Positions 41,778 to 50,050 of a stretch of 51,485 nt of DNA are shown piece by piece. Below the pieces are notes generated by a model. That model saw only the letters and a list, made by a program, of their open reading frames with translations, was not told where the DNA came from and searched no databases. The position numbers and the translations under genes are program-made. Position 1 is the first letter of the stretch. Each line of letters begins with the position of its first letter. Source of the DNA: Candidatus Levybacteria bacterium RIFCSPLOWO2_12_FULL_39_17 (GTDB lineage: Bacteria > Patescibacteriota > Microgenomatia > Levybacterales > GWA1-39-11); NCBI GenBank assembly GCA_001782675.1, contig MFPJ01000005.1, forward strand, positions 1 to 51,485, written 5' to 3'.

Positions 41778-41996
41778 ATGGCGCATGAGGGTGCAATTGA
41801 AATTGAGGGAATTGTAAAAGAGGTTTTACCAAATACTTTATTTAGGGTAGAAATTGAGGGAGGAAAAGTTATCTTATGTCACTTATCAGGTAAAATGAGA
41901 ATTCATTTCATAAAAATACTGCCGGGTGACAAAGTCAGGATAGAAATGACCCCCTATGACCGGGAGAGAGGTAGAATAACCTACAGGATCAAATAG
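41778..41996 (+). CDS. infA: Translation initiation factor IF-1
   Basis: 72-aa OB-fold protein that blocks the A site during initiation. [24 protein letters not shown] start, [19 protein letters not shown], and [10 protein letters not shown] end. An in-frame ATG at 41760 is disfavoured because it lies before the predicted transcription start, and a Shine-Dalgarno GGGGAG precedes 41778. rpmJ, normally just downstream, is missing here. Confidence 0.95.
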   Translation: MAHEGAIEIEGIVKEVLPNTLFRVEIEGGKVILCHLSGKMRIHFIKILPGDKVRIEMTPYDRERGRITYRIK

Positions 41997-42026
41997 CCCC
42001 GGCTTACAGAACATTTGCGATTTAGC

Positions 42027-42041
42027 CCCGATTAAATCGGG
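42027..42041 (+). other. Short hairpin before rpsM
   Basis: CCCGAT, loop TAA, ATCGGG (42027-42041), 15 nt before the rpsM ATG; no T-run. Function unknown. Confidence 0.4.
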
Positions 42042-42055
42042 TCAATTATTTGAAT

Positions 42056-42472
42056 ATGAGAGTTGTTGGAGTAAACATACCGGACGAAAAAAGAGTTGAC
42101 ATTGCTTTGTCCTACATTTATGGAATAGGAAGGAGCAATGTTTGTTTAGTGCTTAAGAAAGCGAATATTGATGGCGCGAGAAGATTAAATACTCTTTCCG
42201 AGGAGGAGCTTGGCAGGATCCAAAAAGCTCTTGAACCGTACAAAATCGAAGGAGATCTTAGGGCTGATGTTGTAGGAAATATCAAGCGACTTAAAGAAAT
42301 CAGTGCTTATCGGGGCATAAGGCATGCAAGGAACCTTCCTGTTCGAGGGCAGCGAACCCGTTCCAATGCCAGAACCAAAAGAGGAAAGAGAGTAACAATT
42401 GGAGCTATTAGAAAAGAAATTGCTCAAAGAATGGGTATAGTAGCAAAACAAGATGGCAAAAGCAAAAGTTAG
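42056..42472 (+). CDS. rpsM: 30S ribosomal protein S13
   Basis: 138 aa from ATG 42056; head protein touching the P-site t[26 protein letters not shown] start, [22 protein letters not shown] end block. Overlaps rpsK by 20 nt. Confidence 0.95.
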   Translation: MRVVGVNIPDEKRVDIALSYIYGIGRSNVCLVLKKANIDGARRLNTLSEEELGRIQKALEPYKIEGDLRADVVGNIKRLKEISAYRGIRHARNLPVRGQRTRSNARTKRGKRVTIGAIRKEIAQRMGIVAKQDGKSKS

Positions 42473-42845
42473 CGCAAAAACAAAGAAAAAGACAATTTCA
42501 CTTGAATCGGGAAGGATTTATGTTTCTACAACATTTAATAATACAATTGTAACCATTACGAATGAAAAGGGAGATGCTGTTTCATGGTCAAGTGCCGGAA
42601 ACATAGGATTTAAGGGGACACGAAAAAGCACCCCATATGCGGCAACCCAGGCAGTGGATGAAGCAATTAAAAAGGTAAGGGATTTGGGATTAAAAAATGT
42701 TGAAGTTTTCATTAAAGGCCCCGGGGTTGGAAGAGACGCCGCTTTGCGCGCAATAAGAAATTCCGGCCTTTCAATTTCCATGATTGCTGATATTACGCCC
42801 ATTCCTCACAATGGGCCGAGGATGAAGAAGAAAAGAAGAGTGTAA
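42453..42845 (+). CDS. rpsK: 30S ribosomal protein S11
   Basis: 130 aa platform protein. [36 protein letters not shown] and the [12 protein letters not shown] end identify it. The first 20 nt overlap the end of rpsM. Confidence 0.96.
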   Translation: MAKAKVSAKTKKKTISLESGRIYVSTTFNNTIVTITNEKGDAVSWSSAGNIGFKGTRKSTPYAATQAVDEAIKKVRDLGLKNVEVFIKGPGVGRDAALRAIRNSGLSISMIADITPIPHNGPRMKKKRRV

Positions 42846-42934
42846 CATTATTTATTATTTATAATTTATAATTTATGATTGACTATTTAGATTCAAAAAT
42901 AATAAATAATATATAATAAATAATAAATAAATGT
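42846..42934. repeat. AT-rich intergenic repeat before rpsD
   Basis: ATTATTTATTATTTATAATTT followed later by AATAATAAATAATATATAA; the halves are complementary, so an AT hairpin is possible. No promoter recognised. Confidence 0.5.
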
Positions 42935-43534
42935 ATGGCTAGGTATACAGGTCCAAAACACAAATTAGCAAGGCGAGAAGGAATTAATATATTGGGAAAA
43001 ACTTCGCAGTCTCTTGACAGGAGACTTAATGTGGTTCCCGGATCACACGCAAAGAGAAGAACCAGGAAGCTTTCCGAGTTTGGAGTCCAATTACGCGAAA
43101 AACAGAAATTGAAGAGAATATATGGTTTACTTGAGAGACAATTCAGAAAGTATGTCAAAGAGGCTCAGAGGAAAAAAATAAATACGGAGGATGCGCTAAT
43201 TCAACTTCTTGAAACAAGACTTGATAATGTTGTCTACAGGTTTGGATTGGGCAAAAGCAGAGCGCACGCAAGGCAACTGGTATCTCATAGACACATCCTG
43301 GTGAACGGGAAAAAAATAAATATACCTTCTTATGCCGTGAGGCGCGGGGATTTAATATCTATTGAACCAAAGCTTCAAGGGGGGGAGCTAAAAGCAAGAC
43401 TTCAAGAAATAAAAGAAATTCCTGTTTTTCTTGAGAAAAAGGATCTGGGAGGGAAACTTTTAAACCTCCCAACAAAAGAAGATGTGTCAAATCCTGTGAA
43501 TTACCAGTTAGTTATTGAATTTTACTCTCGGTAA
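42935..43534 (+). CDS. rpsD: 30S ribosomal protein S4
   Basis: 199 aa primary 16S-binding protein. The N-terminus lacks the zinc Cys cluster found in some S4 proteins; LSEFGVQLREKQKLKRIYGLLE and the S4 domain LDNVVYRFGLGKSRAHARQLVSHRHILVNG (split here as two conserved blocks, residues ~92-121) are clear. Confidence 0.95.
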   Translation: MARYTGPKHKLARREGINILGKTSQSLDRRLNVVPGSHAKRRTRKLSEFGVQLREKQKLKRIYGLLERQFRKYVKEAQRKKINTEDALIQLLETRLDNVVYRFGLGKSRAHARQLVSHRHILVNGKKINIPSYAVRRGDLISIEPKLQGGELKARLQEIKEIPVFLEKKDLGGKLLNLPTKEDVSNPVNYQLVIEFYSR

Positions 43535-43565
43535 TGATAAAATAATTTTTTGATCTTGAGGCAAA

Positions 43566-44489
43566 ATGATAAATCCAACATTTAAAACAATAGAAGAGAA
43601 AAAAGAGCAAGGTTACACCCGTTTTGTAATTGAACCGCTTGAGCCCGGATTCGGACACACTTTAGGTGTTGCCTTGCGCAGGCTTCTCCTAACATGCATT
43701 GAAGGAGCAGCAGTTACATCTGTTAAGATAGATAGTGTTCGTCATCTTTTCTCTACTCTCCAAGGACTTAAAGAAGATGTGATCGGTCTTGTCTTAAACA
43801 TCAAAACACTCAGGGTAAAACTTGCGGAAGGCAAAGATGAGGCAAGGTTATCATTATCCGTAAGCGGACCGGGTGAAATTAAAGCTTCAAAAATTGAGGA
43901 ATCGGACGGTGTGGAAATAATTGATCCGGATCATTATTTGGGGTCGCTTTCCGACAAAAAATCAAAGCTTAATATGGAAATGACTGTGGAGCGTGGAGCA
44001 GGATATTCTCTTGCCGAGGATCGAAAAATTTCAACCGTAGGAGTAATTCCTATTGACGCAATTTTTTCTCCAATACTCAGGGTGAATTATAAAATTGAAC
44101 AGACTCGTGTTGGAAGACAGACAAATTTTGACAAACTTATTCTTGAAATTTGGACGGATGGAACTATTGAACCCAAAGAGGCATTGGACGAGGCAAGTAA
44201 AATTCTGGTTGTATACTTTCATCAGATTTATGAACCGAATGAAACATCTGAGGTTTCCAAAATTGCTTCTGCGGGTTCTCTTCCAAACGATGTTCTCAAA
44301 ATGACTATTGATGAATTGGATCTTCCAACAAGAATCTATAATAGTCTTAGAAATGCGGGAATTGAAACAGTTGGGGAAATGCTTAATGTTCCAAGAAAAG
44401 ACTTAATGAACTACAGAAATCTTGGGGCGAAATCACTTTCAATAATTGAAGAAAGTTTGAAAGAAAGAGGCATTACTCTTTCGCTTTAA
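43566..44489 (+). CDS. rpoA: RNA polymerase alpha subunit
   Basis: 307 aa; scaffold for polymerase assembly. N-terminal domain with EPLEPGFGHTLGVALRRLLL and the PIDAIFSPILRVNYKIEQTRVG dimer region; C-terminal domain with LPTRIYNSLRNAGIETVGEML, so the UP-element contact domain is present. A GAGG Shine-Dalgarno lies before the ATG. Position after rpsD is standard. Confidence 0.97.
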   Translation: MINPTFKTIEEKKEQGYTRFVIEPLEPGFGHTLGVALRRLLLTCIEGAAVTSVKIDSVRHLFSTLQGLKEDVIGLVLNIKTLRVKLAEGKDEARLSLSVSGPGEIKASKIEESDGVEIIDPDHYLGSLSDKKSKLNMEMTVERGAGYSLAEDRKISTVGVIPIDAIFSPILRVNYKIEQTRVGRQTNFDKLILEIWTDGTIEPKEALDEASKILVVYFHQIYEPNETSEVSKIASAGSLPNDVLKMTIDELDLPTRIYNSLRNAGIETVGEMLNVPRKDLMNYRNLGAKSLSIIEESLKERGITLSL

Positions 44490-44526
44490 AGTTAACTCTT
44501 TAAAATTACCCCGTTAGAAGCAACTT

Positions 44527-44994
44527 ATGAGAAAAAGAATTTTCGGAAGAAGATTTAGGCGAGACACAAATGAAAGAAAGGCGTTATTTAAAAGCTTGAT
44601 GAACTCTTTGATTCTTCATGGCAAGATTAAGACAACCGAGGCAAAAGCCAAAGCAATAAAAGGAGAGGTGGAAAAAATCGTGACCCGGGCAAAAGCCGGC
44701 GAGGCCGCGAGAAGAATCATTACTGCAAAACTTGGAGACACGCGGGCAGTGGAAAAGGTAATTGGTGAAATTGCTCCTAAATTTGCGGAGCGCCCCGGAG
44801 GTTACACGAGGCTTTTAAAGCTTGGGTCAAGAGTGAAGGATGGAGCTTCCGTGGCACTTTTAACTTGGGTTGAAGAGGTGCTACCGACCCCTCTTAAGGA
44901 ACCTAAGAGGAACACAAAGAAAAAGACAACGAAACCGCAAGAAAAACCAAAAAAAACCCAAGCAAAAAAAGAAAAAAAATCAGTCAAAAAATAA
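44527..44994 (+). CDS. rplQ: 50S ribosomal protein L17
   Basis: 155 aa; 50S exit-side protein. RRDTNERKALFKSLMNSLILHGKIKTTEAKAK-type start (residues ~10-41) and PGGYTRLLKLGSRVKDGA block. The last ~35 residues are a Lys/Thr/Pro-rich tail, longer than in most L17 proteins. Confidence 0.94.
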   Translation: MRKRIFGRRFRRDTNERKALFKSLMNSLILHGKIKTTEAKAKAIKGEVEKIVTRAKAGEAARRIITAKLGDTRAVEKVIGEIAPKFAERPGGYTRLLKLGSRVKDGASVALLTWVEEVLPTPLKEPKRNTKKKTTKPQEKPKKTQAKKEKKSVKK

Positions 44995-44997
44995 ATT

Positions 44998-45429
44998 ATG
45001 CAAACAGCAACACAACCAACAAAAGTATCGCAAATTAAAAGAGACTGGCACTTAATTGATGTAAAAGGTAAAATTCTCGGAAGAGTTTCAACTGAAATTG
45101 CCCGGCTTCTTATGGGAAAAAATAAGCCTTATTTTGTCAAGAATCTTGATTGCGGGGATTATGTGGTTGTAATAAATGCAAAAGAGATAAGTATAACCGG
45201 TAAAAAAGAGAAAGATAAAATTTACACAAGTTATTCGGGATATCCGGGAGGTTTAAGAAAAAGAACATTAGCAGAGCTTCGTCATAACAAACCGGAGGAA
45301 ATTGTAAGGCATACAGTTTCAGGAATGCTTCCAAAGAATAAATTAAGAAATTCTTTGCTCAAAAAATTATTTGTTTTTAGAGGGGAAGAACATAAATACG
45401 AAGATAAATTTCAGAAGGTAGGGGTATAG
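44998..45429 (+). CDS. rplM: 50S ribosomal protein L13
   Basis: 143 aa, early 50S assembly. WHLIDVKGKILGRVSTEIA start, YFVKNLDCGDYVVVINA and HTVSGMLPKNKLRN are conserved. Starts 3 nt after rplQ, so both are in one transcript with rpsI. Confidence 0.95.
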   Translation: MQTATQPTKVSQIKRDWHLIDVKGKILGRVSTEIARLLMGKNKPYFVKNLDCGDYVVVINAKEISITGKKEKDKIYTSYSGYPGGLRKRTLAELRHNKPEEIVRHTVSGMLPKNKLRNSLLKKLFVFRGEEHKYEDKFQKVGV

Positions 45430-45433
45430 GGTT

Positions 45434-45880
45434 ATGACAAGAAATCAAACAGTTAAATCATATGTTTTTGCAGTAGGAAGAAGAAGAGAGGCTGTGGCTC
45501 GCGTAAGACTCTATAATATGGGCAAAGCAGTAGTTAATGGAGCCGAGCTTAAAAAAGGAGAGATAGTTGTAAACAGTAAGCCCATTCAGGAATATTTTAG
45601 ATTCGGACCATACGCCCCAGTTTATAATAAATTCATACTTAATACTGGAATAAGTGGAAAATATCCGTTAAGTATAAAAGTTGAAGGTGGAGGAATAGCA
45701 GGACAATTAGACGCCGCCATTCTTGGGATGGCACGCGCGCTTGATAAGTTGGATCGCGAGAAGTATCACAAAATTCTTCGAGATAACGGATATTTAACTC
45801 GTGATCCTAGAACTAGAGAACGCCGAAAAGTCGGCATGGGCGGCAAAGCGAGACGGAAAAAACAAAGTCCGAAACGGTAA
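45434..45880 (+). CDS. rpsI: 30S ribosomal protein S9
   Basis: 148 aa; its C-terminal tail reaches the P-site tRNA. VGRRREAVARVRLY start and LTRDPRTRERRKVGMGGKARR near the end. The last 18 codons (from 45824) switch to CGA, CGG, GCG and CCG codons and have a second copy at 47850-47906 that encodes exactly the same 18 residues with 12 silent differences. This suggests the gene end was exchanged when accessory DNA entered downstream. Confidence 0.95.
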   Translation: MTRNQTVKSYVFAVGRRREAVARVRLYNMGKAVVNGAELKKGEIVVNSKPIQEYFRFGPYAPVYNKFILNTGISGKYPLSIKVEGGGIAGQLDAAILGMARALDKLDREKYHKILRDNGYLTRDPRTRERRKVGMGGKARRKKQSPKR

Positions 45881-46065
45881 TTCCCTCAAAGCCCCGTCAA
45901 TCGCCTCCTTGCCGTGAACGCCTGCCCGCCTCTGGCGGGAATAGAACCCAAGAGGCGAGAGGTAAGATTGTTTGGGGGTAAGGAGAAAGAAACAATCACT
46001 CAAACGATAATACTTAAATGTATAAACTACAGGGGGAAGAAATAAAAGATGCCTTTATTTTAACT
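45881..46065. other. Insert left flank with palindromes
   Basis: Contains CCCGCC, loop TCT, GGCGGG (45925-45939), flanked by CGCCTC/GAGGCG, and a second stem GATTGTTT/AAACAATC (45966-45973/45990-45997). No T-run on the plus strand. Related to the GC palindromes in murB and recX. Confidence 0.5.
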
Positions 46066-46578
46066 TTATGCTAGATCTAGTGGGTAAAGAGTTCGTCCTC
46101 CTCCAATACTATAAATGGGTTTCGCATCGGAATATATCGATGTGTGTCTAATGCTAAAACCTCCAGTTTTCTTATAAAATTCTATTAATTGTGTATTGCT
46201 TGGAGGAAAAATTCTCTGCTTAATCTCTTCATCGGAAAGTAGAGTTGCTGTACCCCTATTAAAGGGAAAATCGGCATTATTACCTACTGTACTCACATTT
46301 ATACCATGAAAGCTTGTGGAAATCATGCTGTTTTCTATTTCATCTGGGGACAGTTTTGTATCTAGTACCCACGCTTTATAATAATCATTGCTCTTCACAT
46401 CCTCGCTGCATCTCGCTCGCACTGCAACCACGAGTCCATCAGAAGTCATCCCATATATGTATTGCGTTCCTACTTCCTGGTTAAACTTATCAGAAAATCT
46501 TCTTAACACATCTTTTACGCCTGGTTTGGAAAGATATTCATGAATTTTTGGCCTAGCTTCTTCTTCTTCTTCAACCAT
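46066..46578 (-). CDS. Hypothetical protein, C-terminal part of a TAA-interrupted reading frame
   Basis: 170 aa from the first ATG, no family recognised. The N-terminal stretch is Glu-rich; the rest has a mixed alpha/beta composition. The frame is open for a further 55 codons upstream, up to the TAA of the preceding ORF, and that segment reads as a charged coiled-coil (LEKIAERTEITARERK). It is therefore most likely the C-terminal half of one 438-residue protein interrupted by a single stop, and only secondarily an independent gene; no ribosome binding site is obvious before this ATG. Confidence 0.5.
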   Translation of the reverse strand: MVEEEEEARPKIHEYLSKPGVKDVLRRFSDKFNQEVGTQYIYGMTSDGLVVAVRARCSEDVKSNDYYKAWVLDTKLSPDEIENSMISTSFHGINVSTVGNNADFPFNRGTATLLSDEEIKQRIFPPSNTQLIEFYKKTGGFSIRHTSIYSDAKPIYSIGGGRTLYPLDLA

Positions 46579-46743
46579 TTTTCTTTCTCGAGCTGTTATT
46601 TCTGTTCTTTCGGCTATTTTTTCTAAGTCTAAAACTCTCCTACTGTCCCCTTCTTCTATACGCGCGTTTATAGCTACTTTTCTCGCATCTTTAGCTTCTT
46701 GAACTAGGGAAGCATACTCCGTAGATTCTTGAGGCTCTTGTGA

Positions 46744-47385
46744 TTAAAGTGTAAGTTCTTGATGTTTTTGTGATTCAGGTATTGGCGGTTCAGGCTCTTG
46801 TGATTCAGAAGAAAAATCTAGTTTTCCAGTAAAAGGTCGACTTTTGACATATTGATCAAATGCAGGTGATAAAGGATCCCCGCGATGAATAGCGGTAAAA
46901 TCAGCTGGATTCTTTCGTATGCCATGTGCGGCTATATCATGATACACCTTCTCAATATCTTCAAGGAGGGTAAGGTTTTCTCTTTCTGACATTCTTTCGA
47001 CACGACGCGTACGACTCTCTGCGAATTTATGATATGGGTCTGCATTGAGATAATTGTCTAAAAGCTTAACATTACCGTATGAATTATCCCCTTGAATTAC
47101 ATAAACCATTTTTATTTTTCTGTCAGCTTCTGTACCAATCGGAGGTTCCAATAGATACGTTAAGCTTCCTAAGCCATACGATTCATTAACAGCTACCATT
47201 CTTAGAGAATATGCTAAGGGGTCATTGCTTGATTCGTCGGACTCAATTCGGTGGCTTAATTCGTCTGATATAGACCTTACTGTTTCTCTTGCGGGAGCTT
47301 CATTACCTTCCTGCAAAGCCTCTTTAGCAGCTTGTATGTTGTCTCTGATGGGGCCTGTAGGAGTTCCTTCACCAACTTCTGACAT
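46744..47385 (-). CDS. Hypothetical protein, N-terminal part of a TAA-interrupted reading frame
   Basis: 213 aa, no family recognised. Predicted mostly helical and soluble, with the core at ~40-165 (including DRKIKMVYVIQGD) and a Pro/Glu/Gln-rich repeat at the end (SQEPEPPIPESQ). It ends at TAA 46744-46746, after which the same frame continues with SQEPQES, a near copy of the preceding repeat. TTGACC-18-TATATT (47426-47397) ends 11 nt before the ATG. The gene lies in the segment bounded by the two rpsI tails, so it is cargo of that insertion. Confidence 0.6.
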   Translation of the reverse strand: MSEVGEGTPTGPIRDNIQAAKEALQEGNEAPARETVRSISDELSHRIESDESSNDPLAYSLRMVAVNESYGLGSLTYLLEPPIGTEADRKIKMVYVIQGDNSYGNVKLLDNYLNADPYHKFAESRTRRVERMSERENLTLLEDIEKVYHDIAAHGIRKNPADFTAIHRGDPLSPAFDQYVKSRPFTGKLDFSSESQEPEPPIPESQKHQELTL

Positions 47386-47396
47386 ATATCTATTAC

Positions 47397-47426
47397 AATA
47401 TATCAGATTTTTTCTGCAAAGGTCAA
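47397..47426 (-). promoter_or_regulatory. Promoter of the insert ORF
   Basis: Minus strand TTGACC (47426-47421), 18-bp spacer, TATATT (47402-47397), 11 nt to ATG 47385; ~5-nt leader predicted. Confidence 0.6.
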
Positions 47427-47529
47427 CTGACTTAAGAAGACCACATCTTTACTTCAATGTTCACTCCTATGATAATCTCAAAAATTCTTTTGTAATACGC
47501 GGTATCTCATGCTGAAAGTATTGTTTTAT

Positions 47530-47800
47530 CTCTTTCCGTGTTGCCTTAAAAAAAATCTCTGGCATGTGGAGAAAGCATTTAGGATTGCTAAATCAGATTT
47601 AGAAGCACGACCAATCTTTCATCAGAAACGAGACAGCATAAAAGCACATATTCCGTTTTTATCAGTTTATGTGTGGCAAAAGCAATTGAGCTTAAGACTG
47701 GATGCTCCATCCAAAAAGTCAAAGACCTCATTTGGTCTATCCTGGACATTGAGCTTGTTGACCCGTTGACAATACAACCTTTGTCAAGTACTCAATGTGG
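47530..47800 (+). pseudogene. Frameshifted C-terminal relic of a DDE transposase (IS4/IS1634-like)
   Basis: One frame gives LWHVEKAFRIAKSDLEARPI followed by FHQKRDSIKAHI, a typical transposase C-terminal region with the third catalytic Glu. Near 47671 the frame shifts by one base, and the similarity continues as VAKAIELKTGCSIQKVKDLI then WSILDIELVDPL. The start, the rest of the catalytic core and terminal inverted repeats are not seen. It lies just before the duplicate rpsI tail. Confidence 0.75.
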
Positions 47801-47849
47801 ATAAGTATTTGAAAAAGGCTAAAGACGTACTAAAAAAGTGAAGTCAGGA

Positions 47850-47906
47850 AGAAAAGTAGGAATGGGCGGCAAGGCAAGAAGGAAGAAACAATCTCCAAAG
47901 CGCTAA
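47850..47906 (+). pseudogene. Duplicate, synonymously diverged 3' end of rpsI
   Basis: Encodes [18 protein letters not shown] and TAA, all 18 residues identical to the end of S9 (45824-45880). 45 of 57 bases match and all 12 differences are silent. The frame is open back to 47823 but has no start. Its stop overlaps the recX stop on the other strand. Confidence 0.9.
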
Positions 47907-48412
47907 ATCTTCAAAAGGCTTTTTATAACTTCAAAGGAGAAACCTTTTCTTTGTAAAAATCCTCCCATCTTTTTTTTGAATTCTTCTTTTAGTAGGTTTC
48001 CTAGTATTCTCTTCTTTTTATCAAACAAAATTCTGGCTATTTCAAAGTCATCTCTTGCTTCTTTAAGGAGCGTTTCGATTACATCATTACTTAAACCCTT
48101 CATCCCGAGTTCGCTTTTTAAAATAAACTTACTTTTGCCTTTATATTTTTGGCGGGATTCGATCCATTGACGACCGAACTCGAGATCATCTAAAAATTTT
48201 AGATCGATAAGTTTTTTTAAAACTGAATTTATTGTATCTTCGATAAAGTTTTTCCGAAGCAAATAATCATAAACTTCTTTAACACTTCGAGCTCGATATG
48301 AGAGGTATTTTAATGAATAATTAAAGGCCTGCGAGCGATTTTCTTCAGAATCCTGCCTCGCCGGCAGGCGGGCATTTTTAGGCGGCAAGTTCTTCTTCCT
48401 CATTCTCTTCAA
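47903..48412 (-). CDS. recX: Regulatory protein RecX
   Basis: 169 aa modulator of RecA filaments made of three-helix repeats: [21 protein letters not shown] and [17 protein letters not shown] are typical. The 5' end overlaps recA by 35 nt, and the first ~25 residues ([12 protein letters not shown]) come from the recA end plus a GC palindrome (48352-48374), so the true start may be later. recA-recX is a common operon pair. Its stop abuts the duplicate rpsI tail. Confidence 0.88.
   Translation of the reverse strand: MKRMRKKNLPPKNARLPARQDSEENRSQAFNYSLKYLSYRARSVKEVYDYLLRKNFIEDTINSVLKKLIDLKFLDDLEFGRQWIESRQKYKGKSKFILKSELGMKGLSNDVIETLLKEARDDFEIARILFDKKKRILGNLLKEEFKKKMGGFLQRKGFSFEVIKSLLKI
48352..48374. 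repeat. GC palindrome at the recX 5' end
   Basis: CCTGCC, 5-nt loop, GGCAGG, extended by GCGGGCA; in the recX frame it encodes ARLPARQ, similar to LPAGRQ from the murB palindrome. Confidence 0.6.
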
Positions 48413-49472
48413 CGCCTACCGCAATAAGAGGCTTTTGACTTTTTGATTTCTCCATAATCTCCCCAACTATTCTCTTTTGGATTTCAGGATGTTCTTTAAT
48501 ATAAACTACAGCCGCAAGTTTTCCCTGACCAAGCATTAGATCTCCATAACGCAAGAATGCGCCGGTTTTTGAAATTACTCCTATTTCAATTCCAACATCT
48601 AAGATATTTCCTTCTTTTGAAATTCCTTCGTGTGCCAAGACATCAAACTCGGCAACCCGGAATGGCGGTGCCACTTTATTTTTTACAATCTTTACTCTTG
48701 TCCGGCTTCCTAGGACTTTTTCTCCGTCCTTTAAGACCTCAATTTTTCTAGTATCAAGACGTACAGACGCATAGAATTTTAAAGCCATACCTCCGGTTGT
48801 CGTCTCAGGATTACCAAACATTACACCTATTTTTTGCCTAAGCTGATTGGTAAATATAACTATTGTTTTGCTTTTTGAAATCGCGGCAGTTAACTTTCGC
48901 AAAGCTTGTGACATAAGACGCGCCTGCATTCCCATCATTGCGTCACCCATCTCGCCTTCAATCTCTGCGCGCGGGACAAGCGCGGCTACTGAATCTATAA
49001 CGATTACATCGATCCCACCGCTTCGAATAAGCTGTTCGGTTATCTCAAGCGCCTGTTCGCCGGTGTCGGGTTGTGAAATCAATAGATCATCGAGTTTCAC
49101 TCCAATTGTTTGGGCCCAGAGCGGATCCAGCGCGTGTTCAGCGTCAATAAATGCTGCTATTCCGCCTTTTTTCTGAGCCTCAGCAATTACTGAGAGCGCA
49201 AGCGTAGTTTTTCCTGATGCTTCAGGTCCATATATTTCGACAATTCTGCCTCGAGGTAATCCGCCAACACCAAGTGCTAAATCTAATGCCAATGAGCCGG
49301 TTGAAATTACATCAACTACCATTCGCTCTGCAACATCTCCAAATTTCATAATTGAGCCTTTACCGTACTGTCTTTGAATTTGTTCCATTGCCATGGAGAT
49401 TGCCGCTAATTTTTCTGATTGAGGGGATTTTGAGGGTCCGTTACCAATTGGAGTTTTTGCTACTTTAGCCAT
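48378..49472 (-). CDS. recA: Recombinase RecA
   Basis: 364 aa; DNA strand exchange and SOS control. Walker [10 protein letters not shown], the catalytic Glu region [20 protein letters not shown] (Walker B), L1/L2 DNA-binding loops ([42 protein letters not shown], the former spanning residues ~169-189) and an acidic ENEEEELAA tail. TTGTAT-16-TAAAAT with an extended TGC (49513-49486) ends 13 nt before the ATG. No LexA box recognised. Confidence 0.97.
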   Translation of the reverse strand: MAKVAKTPIGNGPSKSPQSEKLAAISMAMEQIQRQYGKGSIMKFGDVAERMVVDVISTGSLALDLALGVGGLPRGRIVEIYGPEASGKTTLALSVIAEAQKKGGIAAFIDAEHALDPLWAQTIGVKLDDLLISQPDTGEQALEITEQLIRSGGIDVIVIDSVAALVPRAEIEGEMGDAMMGMQARLMSQALRKLTAAISKSKTIVIFTNQLRQKIGVMFGNPETTTGGMALKFYASVRLDTRKIEVLKDGEKVLGSRTRVKIVKNKVAPPFRVAEFDVLAHEGISKEGNILDVGIEIGVISKTGAFLRYGDLMLGQGKLAAVVYIKEHPEIQKRIVGEIMEKSKSQKPLIAVGVEENEEEELAA

Positions 49473-49485
49473 ACAATTACCTCTG

Positions 49486-49513
49486 ATTTTAGCAACTTTA
49501 TGATAAAATACAA
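49486..49513 (-). promoter_or_regulatory. Promoter of recA-recX
   Basis: Minus strand TTGTAT (49513-49508), 16-bp spacer ending in TGC, TAAAAT (49491-49486). Confidence 0.55.
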
Positions 49514-49532
49514 TATATCATTTTTTAAATTT

Positions 49533-49606
49533 CGGGGTATAGTTTAGTGGTAGAATGAGCGGCTGGGGGTCGCTTGGTCTCGGTTCGATTCCGAGTACCC
49601 CGACCA
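49533..49606 (+). tRNA. tRNA-Pro (anticodon GGG)
   Basis: Cloverleaf folds by eye: acceptor CGGGGTA with TACCCCG, discriminator A and encoded CCA; D-stem GTTT/GAAT; anticodon stem AGCGG/TCGCT around the loop CTGGGGG, anticodon GGG; T-arm CTCGG-TTCGATT-CCGAG. It reads CCC/CCU codons. Divergent from recA; no second tRNA tail (attachment-site sign) seen within the rest of the window. Confidence 0.92.
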
Positions 49607-49800
49607 ATCAAGACATTTCAAATTTTCAGGGGAGCGACCAAAAAGGAGTCGCCGCCGAATTTCGTATTTCGCTTTGCGAAATGCGCCGCCAAGAAAAAAG
49701 GTGTTGTGCTTGCCCCGCCCACCCATGCGCACACAACAAATTTTCACTCCCTTTTAGTATCGTAGCATAATTGCTTTCCATAGACCAATCATACAACAAT
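49607..49800. other. Hairpin-rich intergenic region after tRNA-Pro
   Basis: Contains GCGAC/GTCGC around 49637-49656, TTTCGC/GCGAAA around 49675 and a TGTTGTG...CACACAACA pair around 49711-49739. It may hold a terminator or small RNA, but nothing specific was recognised and no credible ORF is present. Confidence 0.4.
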
Positions 49801-49801
49801 T

Positions 49802-49809
49802 GCTATAAT
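49802..49809 (+). promoter_or_regulatory. Extended -10 of the XRE regulator gene
   Basis: TGC TATAAT ending at 49809, ~26 nt before ATG 49836. No clear -35. Confidence 0.5.
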
Positions 49810-49835
49810 ATCTGCAAGAGTAGATAAATTCCCTT

Positions 49836-50045
49836 ATGACAAACGGAGTTATACAATTCGGTAAAAAGTTAAGAGAAGTACGCCTGAAAAAGAAATTGTC
49901 GCAAGGCGATGTGGCAAAAATTTTAGGCGTACACCGAAGTTATATCAGTGGTTTAGAGCGCGGAATGCGAAACCCGTCTCTGCTAACGGTTCAGAAGGTC
50001 GCCAAAGCACTTGGCGTAACTGCTGAAAAACTGATTAACGAATAA
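49836..50045 (+). CDS. XRE-family helix-turn-helix regulator (69 aa)
   Basis: A single Cro/C1-type HTH domain fills the protein: FGKKLREVRLKKKLSQGDVAKILGV, then HRSYISGLERGMRNPSLLTVQKVAKALGV (residues ~8-61). It lies 5 nt before the ABC exporter gene and probably regulates it, perhaps with its own expression. The ligand or operator is unknown. Confidence 0.85.
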   Translation: MTNGVIQFGKKLREVRLKKKLSQGDVAKILGVHRSYISGLERGMRNPSLLTVQKVAKALGVTAEKLINE

Positions 50046-50050
50046 ACACT

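Noticed and set aside
47509-47769. 86-aa ORF as an intact gene
   Set aside because: Transposase similarity changes frame inside it, so it is a broken relic.
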